A DNA stretch of 64,000 bases, taken from NCBI RefSeq assembly GCF_016908515.1, contig NZ_JAFBEA010000003.1:310001-374000 (forward strand), read 5' to 3'. The stretch's first letter is position 1, and each line of letters begins with the position of its first letter. Under the pieces are notes generated by a model. It was not told where the DNA came from. It saw only the letters and a program-made list of their open reading frames with translations, and searched no databases. Below, in pieces: positions 25,371 to 33,233 of this stretch. Source of the stretch: Virgibacillus halotolerans. Lineage in GTDB: Bacteria > Bacillota > Bacilli > Bacillales > Amphibacillaceae. Made by a program: the position numbers and the translations under genes.

Positions 25371-26435
25371 TTGCATAGTCTTGAAAAAATTGGATGGGAT
25401 AACGTTGTCCAAAATAAGGATATAGATTCACTTGCACGCGTGATGACCGTTCAGAAGAATAGTTATCGTATTACAGATGGGGATAAAGCATTTCATGCCC
25501 AAGTAAGTGGTAGGTTTATCAATGAAGCACAATCTTCTCTGGATTTTCCTGCGGTTGGAGACTGGGTTGAAGTACAGAAGTTAATGGACGAAGGGAAAGC
25601 TGTTATTAAGCGTGTATTGCCGCGCAAAAGTCAATTTGTCCGTAAAGTAGCAGGTCTTAAAACGGAAGCGCAAATCGTGGCAGCCAATATGGATACGGTC
25701 TTCATTGTCAATTCGTTGAATCATGATGTTAATGTCCGACGTATAGAGCGGTATGTTTTATCAGCCTATGAAAGTGGTGCGACACCAGTCGTTGTACTTA
25801 CTAAAAAGGATACGTGTTCAGCGGATATGGTGGCAGCTGTTATGGCACAGGTGGAGGCCGTTGCTGTTGGTGTTCCGATACTTGCTGTGAGTAATGTGAC
25901 GCTAGATGGCATGGATGAACTCATGCATGCTTTGCCACCGAAACGAACGGGTGCATTAATCGGTTCATCCGGTGTAGGAAAATCTACATTAATTAACACA
26001 TTGCTTGAAAGAGATGTTCAGGATACCAAGGCTATCCGAGAAGATGACAGCAAAGGTAGACACACAACCACACACCGGGAAATGTTTATGCTGCCAAATG
26101 GTGCGTTGTTGATTGACACACCTGGTATGAGAGAATTGCAGCTGTGGGATGGGGAATCGTCTCTAGATACCACCTTCCAGGATATTGATGCCTTAGGAAG
26201 CGGCTGCCGCTTCCATGATTGTCAGCATGACACGGAACCAGGCTGCATGATAAAAGAAGCGCTGGAAAGCGGCGAATTGTCCGAAGATCGCTTTCAAAGT
26301 TATGTGAAATTGCAACGGGAAATTGCTTATGAAAAAAGAAAGCAGGATCAGAAAGCACGGTTGGAAGAAAAAAACAAATGGAAACAAGTAACCAAACAAC
26401 AAAGGGCTAAGTACAAACAGCGTAAAATGAAATGA
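25371..26435 (+). CDS. RsgA-family ribosome-associated GTPase (long form)
   Basis: 354 residues of the circularly permuted GTPase family that acts in late 30S maturation. Motifs in permuted order are TKKD (G4), GSSGVGKSTLINTL (G1), a T-containing G2 in RHTTTHREM and DTPGMREL (G3). The zinc site is CRFHDCQHDTEPGC, after an N-terminal OB domain. The C-terminal tail is strongly basic (KQQRAKYKQRKMK). It is longer than the roughly 300-residue RsgA of B. subtilis, so this may be a second paralogue. The start is a TTG with GGAGGAGG nine bases upstream, sequestered by a hairpin. Confidence 0.9.
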   Translation: MHSLEKIGWDNVVQNKDIDSLARVMTVQKNSYRITDGDKAFHAQVSGRFINEAQSSLDFPAVGDWVEVQKLMDEGKAVIKRVLPRKSQFVRKVAGLKTEAQIVAANMDTVFIVNSLNHDVNVRRIERYVLSAYESGATPVVVLTKKDTCSADMVAAVMAQVEAVAVGVPILAVSNVTLDGMDELMHALPPKRTGALIGSSGVGKSTLINTLLERDVQDTKAIREDDSKGRHTTTHREMFMLPNGALLIDTPGMRELQLWDGESSLDTTFQDIDALGSGCRFHDCQHDTEPGCMIKEALESGELSEDRFQSYVKLQREIAYEKRKQDQKARLEEKNKWKQVTKQQRAKYKQRKMK

Positions 26436-26472
26436 AAATGGACACCTTCTTTCAGAGGAGGTGTCCATTTTA
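26434..26472 (+). terminator. terminator after the rsgA-like gene
   Basis: AAAATGGACACCT and AGGTGTCCATTTT form a strong stem immediately after the stop codon, followed by TAAAT. Confidence 0.85.
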
Positions 26473-26557
26473 AATAAGGATTAACAGTTTATCATCCTGC
26501 AATAACATACTATATGCCATTGGTTTTCAGATGTATGATGATATGAAAATACCTTAT

Positions 26558-26860
26558 AGGTTGTTCAAAAAGTCCGATAAAAATGACACATCGAATTTCT
26601 TCGTTAGCTTGCTTTTCCGTTCCTCACGTATAAGGAACTTCTACTAAATTCGCCCACGTCCTGTGGGCAACGTAGAAGTCAGTACATCCTGTACAAGTCC
26701 GTTTTGGTACTCAAAGCTACGCTGCTTCGAACTTTCGACGCGCAGGACGCGCTAGTGTCGGCGTCGCAACAAATCACTACGGTGGGACGAGTTAGCGCAG
26801 TCCCAGGACGTTGCGAAGTTAGCCGACTCGATCCTTTTTATCTTCCTTTTTGAACGCGCA
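26558..26860. repeat. dispersed MITE-like element A (303 bp)
   Basis: The element runs from AGGTTGTTCAAAAAGTCC to CTTTTTGAACGCGCA. Its ends share an imperfect inverted repeat GTTCAAAAAG / CTTTTTGAAC. It has no coding capacity. A 48-bp copy with the centre deleted lies at 51349-51396, and interior pieces occur at 21727 and 31618. It ends just before the ribosome site of the LysE gene and fills most of the gap 26436-26878. Confidence 0.75.
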
Positions 26861-26878
26861 CATAAAGGAGTTTTCATC

Positions 26879-27454
26879 ATGAATATTACATCTTTTTTAA
26901 TATATTGTTTTATTGTTACTGTTACACCAGGACCTACCAATATCGACATATTATCCACAGTGCATCAACAAGGGACAAAAAAGGCAATGGGCTATACGTA
27001 TGGAGCAACGATTGCTTTCGGTTTATTACTTGCTATTTCTGCTATATTGAATACGATGCTTATAACGGTTATACCAAAAATTTTAATTGGTATGCAGATT
27101 ATCGGAACGATTTATATGTTATATCTCGCATATCAAATTTATAAAATGGATACATCAAAACCAACAGTAAACCAGACTGGGACCTTTATGTCAGGATTCC
27201 TATTGCAGTTTTTAAATCCAAAGGTAGTAACATTTACAATGACTGTTATTCCCAGCTTTATTTTGCCCTACTATACTACAATGCCCGTGTTGACAATAAG
27301 TGTTATATTTATAACACTTATAGGATTTATGGCATTTATTATTTGGGTTCTTTTCGGTGCAATCTTCAAAGAGTTTTTACAGAAGCATGAAAAAATTGTT
27401 AATGTAATCATGGCATTATTTTTAGTTTATGCTGCAATCATGATATGGATCTAG
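26879..27454 (+). CDS. LysE/RhtB family amino acid exporter
   Basis: 191 residues with about six membrane helices. The N-terminal FLIYCFIVTVTPGPTNIDIL has the family PGP motif, and LLQFLNPKVVTFTMTVIP is the conserved mid-protein block. AAAGGAG precedes the ATG by about eight bases. An AraC regulator follows 25 bp downstream in the same direction, a common arrangement for this family. Confidence 0.92.
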   Translation: MNITSFLIYCFIVTVTPGPTNIDILSTVHQQGTKKAMGYTYGATIAFGLLLAISAILNTMLITVIPKILIGMQIIGTIYMLYLAYQIYKMDTSKPTVNQTGTFMSGFLLQFLNPKVVTFTMTVIPSFILPYYTTMPVLTISVIFITLIGFMAFIIWVLFGAIFKEFLQKHEKIVNVIMALFLVYAAIMIWI

Positions 27455-27479
27455 GTAAGCTAATAAAAGGGTGGTTGAC

Positions 27480-28256
27480 ATGGATAAATTTATCTATAAA
27501 AAATCGGCAGGTATTACCGCCTTGTCAGCAAACATGACTGATTTTACGTATAAAAAGCACGCTCACCAGGAGTATGCAATAGGGGTGACATTGCGTGGCA
27601 TTCAAGAATACAATTTGGATGGTAGTTTACAATTATCCTATCAAAATGGTGTGATGTTTTTTAATCCAGAACAGGCACATGATGGAATGGCACACGATGA
27701 AGCAGGACTTGATTATGTGATGCTATATATTGAGCCGCAATTGTTTTTAGAAGTTATTGAGAAAAAGGATATCGTACGTTTTTCATCCCCTATTGTGTAT
27801 GATGCTAGGCTTGAACAAAGAATATTAAATCTCTCTCATGCAATATTAAAAGGAAAAGATGAGGCTTTGTGCAGTGAATTATTCTTATCCCTCACAGACA
27901 GCCTGATACAAACGAATCTATCTACAGATGATAAGAAAGATAACGGGCTAATCAAAAAAGCAAAGGATATGATACAAACCAACATCCAACATGTACTTAA
28001 ACTTGACGAGATATCTTCAGCATTTAATTTATCTAAATTCCAGTTTATCAGGTTATTCAAGGCACATACTGGAATTTCACCCTATCAATACTTCCTTAAT
28101 TGCAAGATAGAACGGGCGAAGCAGTTAATAGAAAAAGATGGAGATATTTATTCAGCAGTAGCTGAATGTGGTTTTTTTGATTTAACACATTTAAATAGGC
28201 ACTTTAAGAGCATATATGGGACAACAGCATTTGAATATATGTCACATTTACATTGA
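27480..28256 (+). CDS. AraC family regulator with cupin sensor
   Basis: 258 residues. An N-terminal AraC-binding cupin (KHAHQEYAIGVTLRGIQEYN, MFFNPEQAHDGMAHDEAGL) precedes a C-terminal DNA-binding domain (LDEISSAFNLSKFQFIRLFKA; AVAECGFFDLTHLNRHFKSIYG). ATG at 27480 is preferred because AAGGGTGG just upstream is its ribosome site; the GTG at 27471 lies inside that site. It is likely to control the preceding LysE-type exporter. Confidence 0.9.
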   Translation: MDKFIYKKSAGITALSANMTDFTYKKHAHQEYAIGVTLRGIQEYNLDGSLQLSYQNGVMFFNPEQAHDGMAHDEAGLDYVMLYIEPQLFLEVIEKKDIVRFSSPIVYDARLEQRILNLSHAILKGKDEALCSELFLSLTDSLIQTNLSTDDKKDNGLIKKAKDMIQTNIQHVLKLDEISSAFNLSKFQFIRLFKAHTGISPYQYFLNCKIERAKQLIEKDGDIYSAVAECGFFDLTHLNRHFKSIYGTTAFEYMSHLH

Positions 28257-28472
28257 ACATTAGGCGAAGATGGATTCCCTTTCAACATACTGGGTATTAA
28301 GTGGGGATTAGTCTTCCGGTCTTCATGTTTTGCAATTGCACGCATTGACAATCCATCTAGTAATAGATATATTATTTATATCGGTGTAAATGATAGCGTT
28401 TTCAAAGTGAGATTTACATAGTCAAAGGAGATTCGGAACAGAGGAAAACATCTTAAGGAAGGGGAGATTCGA

Positions 28473-30449
28473 TTGCATACAGATTTAGGAGGAATTCTCG
28501 ATATCATCAAGGACAGTAAGATTGTCTATCCGGATAAAGCGCGCCAGGAGGCCACTGAAATTGGAAGTAGTGAGGCTTTTCAAACCTTATTAAAAAGATC
28601 GCAGGAAGATCCCGCAGCATTTTGGAATGAGGTTGCCGGGGAACTGCATTGGTTCAAACCGTGGGGAAAAACCATTAGTGGGAGTTTGCCAGACTTTGAG
28701 TTTTTCCAAGGAGGTATCAGTAATCCTTGCTACAATCTATTAGATCGGCATATCGCAAATGGGGCGGGCAATAGAACTGCGCTGATCTGGGAAGGAGAAG
28801 ATGGAAAAACGAGCTTTTATACCTATCAGATGCTACTTGCGGAAGTGAATCGTTTTTCCAATGTGCTGCGGTCTTTGGGCGTAGAGAAGGGTGACCCTGT
28901 TGCCATTTATCTTCCTAATCTTGCGGAGTCGTTTATTGCAATTCTTGCTTGTTTTCGAATAGGGGCTGTTTATAGCACGATCTTCTCCGGTTTTTCCGAG
29001 CAATCTTTAAAAGATCGACTGGAAAGTTATGAGCCGAAAGTGGTCGTTACAGCAGATGCAAGTTTGCGGCGTGGAAAGGTAATTCCGCTTAAAGAAAAAG
29101 TCGACAATGTTATTGGTGAAATTTCTAGTGTTGATGCGGTTATTGTTGTTGACCGTCTAGGTACGAAACCATATATGGAAAAAGGAAGAGATTTCTGGTG
29201 GCATGAGGAACGACAAAAGGCTGCTATTCACTTTGAGCCTGTTCATGTCGAGGCAAATGAACCAGGTATTGTTTTCTATACAAGTGGAACAACAGGTAAA
29301 CCTAAAGGAGTTGTCCATGCTGGCATGGCCTTCGTTGTTCAAAATTACATTTATGCCAAATATCATATGGACCATCGCCCTGATGACGTTTTTTGGTGTA
29401 CAGCGGACGTTGGTTGGCTAACGATGCATATATGGGGAGTCGTTGGCTCATTGGCGAACGGGGTAACAACGGTCGTTTACGAGGGCGCTCCTAATTACCC
29501 CGATCAGGATCGTTTTTATCAGATGATAGATAAATATCGGGTGAACAAGTTATTTACAGCCCCAACTGCGTTACGAATGCTTCGTAGTCTCGGAGAAAAA
29601 GCACTTCAGCCTTATGATCTTTCCTGTCTTGATGTTGTTTCACTGGTTGGAGAACCGTTTGATCCGGAAACATGGCATTGGACGAAAGATGTACTTGGTC
29701 GAGGTCAAATTTGTGTCAATAATACATGGGGGCAAACGGAGACAGCAGGAACTCCTTTGGCTGGAGCTGCTTGGCTTACCCCTATGAAGCCAGGATCGGC
29801 TGGTGTTCAATTTTTGGGTGCTGATGTAGGTATTGTAGATGATGAGGGAAATCCTGTTCCTAAAGGTACACTGGGAAATTTGGTTATCCGGAAGCCGTTC
29901 CCAATGATGTGCCGAACACTATGGAAAGAACCGGAGCGATATTATCAAAAGTATTTCAGTCAGGTGGAAGGTAGTTATTATGCCAGTGACATTGCTTTAG
30001 AAGATGAAGATGGGTATTTCTGGGTCGTAGGCCGTTCTGACGATGCCTTTAATGTTTCGGGTCATCGGTTAAGTACGATGGAAATAGAGAATGCAGTTCT
30101 GGAATGCGACGCCGTCTCTGAAGCGGCAGTCATCGGTGTCCCGGATGAAATCAAGGGTGAGGTTCCTGTCGTTTTTGCAACAATTGCCGAGGGATTCGCC
30201 GCCGACAATGATCTGAAAAGGAAAATTGATCAAAGTATCGTAAAGGGGATTGGTCAATTAGCCCGGCCGCAAAGTATCTTTTTTGTTGAGTCTATGCCAA
30301 AAACAGTCAGCGGGAAGATCATGCGGCGACTTTTAAAAGAAGTCCAAATTAAAGGGAATGTCGCAAGTGATGTGACCGGACTTGAAGACCCCGCGGCGAT
30401 TGAGCATATTAGAGAAATTGTTTCGGGCAATATGGACTCGAAAATATAA
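28473..30449 (+). CDS. acetyl-CoA synthetase-like acyl-CoA ligase
   Basis: 658 residues, with an N-terminal ACAS_N segment (AFWNEVAGELHWFKPWGKT). The AMP-forming core includes FYTSGTTGKPKGVVH (ATP loop), NNTWGQTETAGTPL, YASDIALEDEDGYFWVVGRSDDAFNVSGHRLS (hinge) and PKTVSGKIMRRLLKE with the C-terminal catalytic Lys. In true acetyl-CoA synthetases the fifth motif usually reads WWQTETG, so a different short acyl substrate is possible. The start is a TTG behind AAGGGGAG. The MBL-fold gene lies downstream and could be co-transcribed. Confidence 0.9.
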   Translation: MHTDLGGILDIIKDSKIVYPDKARQEATEIGSSEAFQTLLKRSQEDPAAFWNEVAGELHWFKPWGKTISGSLPDFEFFQGGISNPCYNLLDRHIANGAGNRTALIWEGEDGKTSFYTYQMLLAEVNRFSNVLRSLGVEKGDPVAIYLPNLAESFIAILACFRIGAVYSTIFSGFSEQSLKDRLESYEPKVVVTADASLRRGKVIPLKEKVDNVIGEISSVDAVIVVDRLGTKPYMEKGRDFWWHEERQKAAIHFEPVHVEANEPGIVFYTSGTTGKPKGVVHAGMAFVVQNYIYAKYHMDHRPDDVFWCTADVGWLTMHIWGVVGSLANGVTTVVYEGAPNYPDQDRFYQMIDKYRVNKLFTAPTALRMLRSLGEKALQPYDLSCLDVVSLVGEPFDPETWHWTKDVLGRGQICVNNTWGQTETAGTPLAGAAWLTPMKPGSAGVQFLGADVGIVDDEGNPVPKGTLGNLVIRKPFPMMCRTLWKEPERYYQKYFSQVEGSYYASDIALEDEDGYFWVVGRSDDAFNVSGHRLSTMEIENAVLECDAVSEAAVIGVPDEIKGEVPVVFATIAEGFAADNDLKRKIDQSIVKGIGQLARPQSIFFVESMPKTVSGKIMRRLLKEVQIKGNVASDVTGLEDPAAIEHIREIVSGNMDSKI

Positions 30450-30488
30450 ATAAAAGATGGAATGGAGATCATAAAAGTATTACCATTC

Positions 30489-30516
30489 ACCCCGGACCGA
30501 CTGATTGGTCTGGGGT
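30489..30516. promoter_or_regulatory. hairpin / operator-like palindrome between ligase and MBL genes
   Basis: ACCCCGGACC and GGTCTGGGGT pair (one G-U) around GACTGATT. No T-run follows. The sequence on the minus strand, AGACCAATCAGTCGG, resembles the LmrA-type operator core seen at 12674-12696. Confidence 0.4.
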
Positions 30517-30545
30517 ACCGTCTATCATCAAGGGAGAGATAGCTT

Positions 30546-31526
30546 GTGGGAAAATCCAGTATTATTTTCTTTGAAAGAAAATATCCAAGTGCAAATACGA
30601 TTCTTATGAAGGACCAGCTCCCGGTCCTGATTGATACTGGTTTTGGGAGTGATGTAAAAGACACAGAGCAATTAATTAATGAAGCAGGCGTTTCACCAGA
30701 AGCATTACACCTGATTGTGAATACGCACTACCATAGTGACCATGTAGGAGGAAACTTTCATCTTCAAAAAAAATATGGCGTTACGATTGCAGCCCATAAA
30801 TGGGAAGCTGATTTAATTAATGCTTGTGACCCTGAAGCCTGTAGTGCAGAATGGTTGGATCAGCCTGTAGAAACTTATCGAGTCGATACAAAGCTCTCTG
30901 ATAACGATGAGATTCATACAGGGAATAGAGTCTTGAAAGTATTGTATACGCCGGGACATACGTTAGGGCATATCTCTTTATATGAACCTGAAGAAGAGAT
31001 ATTAATTTGCGGGGATCTTTTTCACAAAAGTGATATCGGATGGTTAAATATCTTCCGCGAAGGTGTTTCCTCTATCCAAAGATCGTTAGAAAGTTTGGAC
31101 CGCTTGGCAAAGCTTCGGATTAAGCAAGCATATTCCGGGCATGGGCCTCAAATAGATAATCCTCTGGTTGCTATTGATGCAGCAAGGGAACGGTTTGAAA
31201 AATGGCTGAAGGCGCCGGAAAAAGTATCATGGCATGCTTGTAAGCGTATTTTTTCATTCACATTAATGATTAAAAACGGATTGGCAAAAGAAGAAATTGA
31301 TAACTACCTACTAAATTGTGGTTGGTTCCAAGACTTTGCTCGCTATGCTTTTCAGCTTCAGCCAGAAGATTTTATCCAAATCCTAGTTGACGAAGTGATT
31401 CGTTCTGGTGCAGCAAGCTGGCACAATAATTATTTGATCGCTGCGGCCCCATACCATGCACCACAAGAGCAATGGATGAATAAGAACATAAAACCAAAAG
31501 ATTGGATTGTTAACCAGATAGTATAG
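30546..31526 (+). CDS. metallo-beta-lactamase-fold hydrolase
   Basis: 326 residues. The MBL zinc motif HYHSDHVGG (near residue 60) is followed by YTPGHTLGHISLY, ICGDLFH (Asp ligand) and AYSGHGPQ (last His ligand). A C-terminal helical extension of about 110 residues (from WLKAPEKVSWHACKRIF) is typical of the larger thioesterase-like or lactonase-like members. The GTG at 30546 lies eight bases after AAGGGAGAG. Its position after an acyl-CoA ligase suggests thioester hydrolysis, which is inference. Confidence 0.88.
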   Translation: MGKSSIIFFERKYPSANTILMKDQLPVLIDTGFGSDVKDTEQLINEAGVSPEALHLIVNTHYHSDHVGGNFHLQKKYGVTIAAHKWEADLINACDPEACSAEWLDQPVETYRVDTKLSDNDEIHTGNRVLKVLYTPGHTLGHISLYEPEEEILICGDLFHKSDIGWLNIFREGVSSIQRSLESLDRLAKLRIKQAYSGHGPQIDNPLVAIDAARERFEKWLKAPEKVSWHACKRIFSFTLMIKNGLAKEEIDNYLLNCGWFQDFARYAFQLQPEDFIQILVDEVIRSGAASWHNNYLIAAAPYHAPQEQWMNKNIKPKDWIVNQIV

Positions 31527-31581
31527 GCCCTTTTCGTAAGTTTCGTTGCTTTTAATCTCCGGAGTTGGTAGATATCGCTTC

Positions 31582-31751
31582 GGAAATACACTACGCTTTC
31601 CGCGGGCTCACGCTGAACCTTCGACGCATAGGAAGTGCTAGTGCAGACGTTGCCACAGGACGTGGCGTACTTAGTCTGCCTCACTCGCAAAGAACGCTCG
31701 CTGTGGGGTCTCATCGTCTTCGCTTTCCCGCAGGAGTCTTCGTGTATTTCC
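31582..31751. repeat. palindromic element B, copy 1, interrupted by element A sequence
   Basis: The ends GGAAATACAC and GTGTATTTCC are inverted, with CTTTCCGCGGG near the left and CCCGCAGGAGTC near the right. Relative to the copy at 45431-45531 it has about 70 extra bp (starting TTCGACGCATAGGAAGTGCTAG) that match the interior of element A. Frames crossing it are not genes. Confidence 0.75.
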
Positions 31752-31869
31752 TTCGCTAGTATTGTGCAATGTTATATCATTTATCAATTGCTTTATAAAG
31801 TGGTCTCTCTACCTTCAAAGCTTGGCATTATTAATGCCGTGAAGATAAAATACTGGACGCTATTCGCGT

Positions 31870-32005
31870 TGGTTGATTGGAGCGGAGGGCAGTCGACTCC
31901 AGCGGGAAAAGCAACACCTGAAAATCCCGCAGGAAGCGTTTTTTTGCTTCCGAGGAAGTTGAAGCGTTGCCCGCGGAAAGCGACTGCCTGGAGCGAAAAT
32001 CAACC
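31870..32005. repeat. palindromic element D (Bacillaceae GGTTGATT type)
   Basis: GGTTGATTGGAGCGGAGGGC at the left is inverted as GCCTGGAGCGAAAATCAACC at the right. The interior holds GCGGGAAAAGC, CCCGCAGGAAGCG and CCCGCGGAAAGCG blocks. Elements of this pattern are widespread in Bacillaceae intergenic regions. With element B it fills the 31527-32131 gap. Confidence 0.75.
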
Positions 32006-32131
32006 TGCTCTTACTCGCAGTTTATATCTTTTGCCTCTAAAACAATAAAGTTTAGTGGTAGGACGAATCCACGGGCAGTACCAATCATTGAGAATAGAGC
32101 CACACTATAAAACATTCAGGGGGAGATTTAT

Positions 32132-32509
32132 ATGTCATTAAAAGTAGGAGATATAATTACGTTTGAGCGGACCTTTACAGTAAGAGATGTTGAATTATTT
32201 ACAGAGACTTCGGCTGATGAAGGGATTCATCATATTACGCCAGATGAACAGGGAAGACTTGTAGTTCAAGGGTTATTAACGGCAACGCTACCAACAAAAG
32301 TAGGGGGAGATCATAACGTACTGGCCCGTTCGATGAATTTTGAGTTTTTAAGACCTGTATTTACGGAGGATACCATCATTTGTGAAGTTAAAATTGAAAA
32401 GTACGAAAGACAAGCAAATAATAGAACCGCTATTAGTGCATCCTTTTTCTGTAACAACCAACATGGAAAAGAAGTATTAAAAGGGGATTTTTCGGGCGTA
32501 ATACTTTAA
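32132..32509 (+). CDS. MaoC-like hot-dog dehydratase
   Basis: 125 residues of the MaoC / (R)-specific enoyl-CoA hydratase type. Residues 10-40 (FERTFTVRDVELFTETSADEGIHH) place an Asp and a His where the catalytic pair lies. VQGLLTATLPTKVGGD and NFEFLRPVFTEDTI follow. The variant hydratase motif (DEGIHH rather than DxNPIH) makes the exact reaction uncertain. GGGGGAG precedes the ATG. Monocistronic. Confidence 0.8.
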   Translation: MSLKVGDIITFERTFTVRDVELFTETSADEGIHHITPDEQGRLVVQGLLTATLPTKVGGDHNVLARSMNFEFLRPVFTEDTIICEVKIEKYERQANNRTAISASFFCNNQHGKEVLKGDFSGVIL

Positions 32510-32588
32510 ATTCTTTATACTTCTTTCTTTAATTAAAACTAACATGGTAAGAAGCTAAGGGGTTGATGACCATAATCTACTATATTAC

Positions 32589-33128
32589 TTACCCAAAAAC
32601 ACGCTTGACTGTTTCTGCATAGGTATGGAAATAGTCTGGAATATCCTCCTTAACCAAACCATCGTACATATGTGCAGCGATGGATTCGTTATACCATTTT
32701 TGTTTGTCTATACCGGCATTAAATTTTTCCCAAACGACTTCACCTTGTTGTTTGAGACTTTGTTCTAGATCTAATAAGTTATCCAGTTTATCAGCGACAA
32801 TTAAATACTTCACTTCTTTATTAGCCGCTTTAAATGTATCAATCGTGTGTTGCTTGCGTTCTTGCCAGGATTTTGATTTATCTTCCGTGTGTGCGGCAAC
32901 AAGACGCGCAACCTCCGAGCCGAATTCTTTTTCAATATCTTCTATATCATATATTGTATCCTCGACGACATCGTGCAAGTAGCCTGCACAAACCAATTCA
33001 TCACTAAAACCTGCGTTTTTCAACTGGGCTGCAACGCGGATAGGATGTATAATATAAGGGGCATCTGAGTTTTTTCGATGCTGCCCTTCATGTGCTTTTT
33101 CTGCAAAATGCTTTGCGCGCTGTTTCAA
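32589..33128 (-). CDS. RelA/SpoT-type HD hydrolase, possible small alarmone hydrolase
   Basis: 179 residues. HPIRVAAQLKNAGFSDELVCAGYLHDVVEDT has the His-HD-ED pattern of the ppGpp hydrolase domain, and LIVADKLDNL supplies the later Asp. No synthetase, TGS or ACT domain is attached, as in MESH1-type stand-alone hydrolases. The start is taken as the TTG at 33128, with GGAGGGGG upstream; the in-frame ATG at 33149 precedes and includes that ribosome site. Other nucleotide substrates are possible. Confidence 0.75.
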   Translation of the reverse strand: MKQRAKHFAEKAHEGQHRKNSDAPYIIHPIRVAAQLKNAGFSDELVCAGYLHDVVEDTIYDIEDIEKEFGSEVARLVAAHTEDKSKSWQERKQHTIDTFKAANKEVKYLIVADKLDNLLDLEQSLKQQGEVVWEKFNAGIDKQKWYNESIAAHMYDGLVKEDIPDYFHTYAETVKRVFG

Positions 33129-33233
33129 AATGACTCCCCCTCCATCCATCTTGGTGCTTATCCCTTTCCTTTCCTATCTTATCCAAGTAAAATTAAATAA
33201 ACAACTATTCTAATTTCAAAGGAGAAAACTTCG

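Noticed and set aside
25371-26435. Annotation as the single essential rsgA orthologue
   Set aside because: The length and basic C-terminal tail resemble the longer paralogue type, and the typical Bacillus context (prpC-prkC) is absent, so the symbol was left empty.
31430-32048. Open frames of 60-140 codons between the MBL and MaoC-like genes
   Set aside because: They run through palindromic elements B and D and have no ribosome site or recognisable product.
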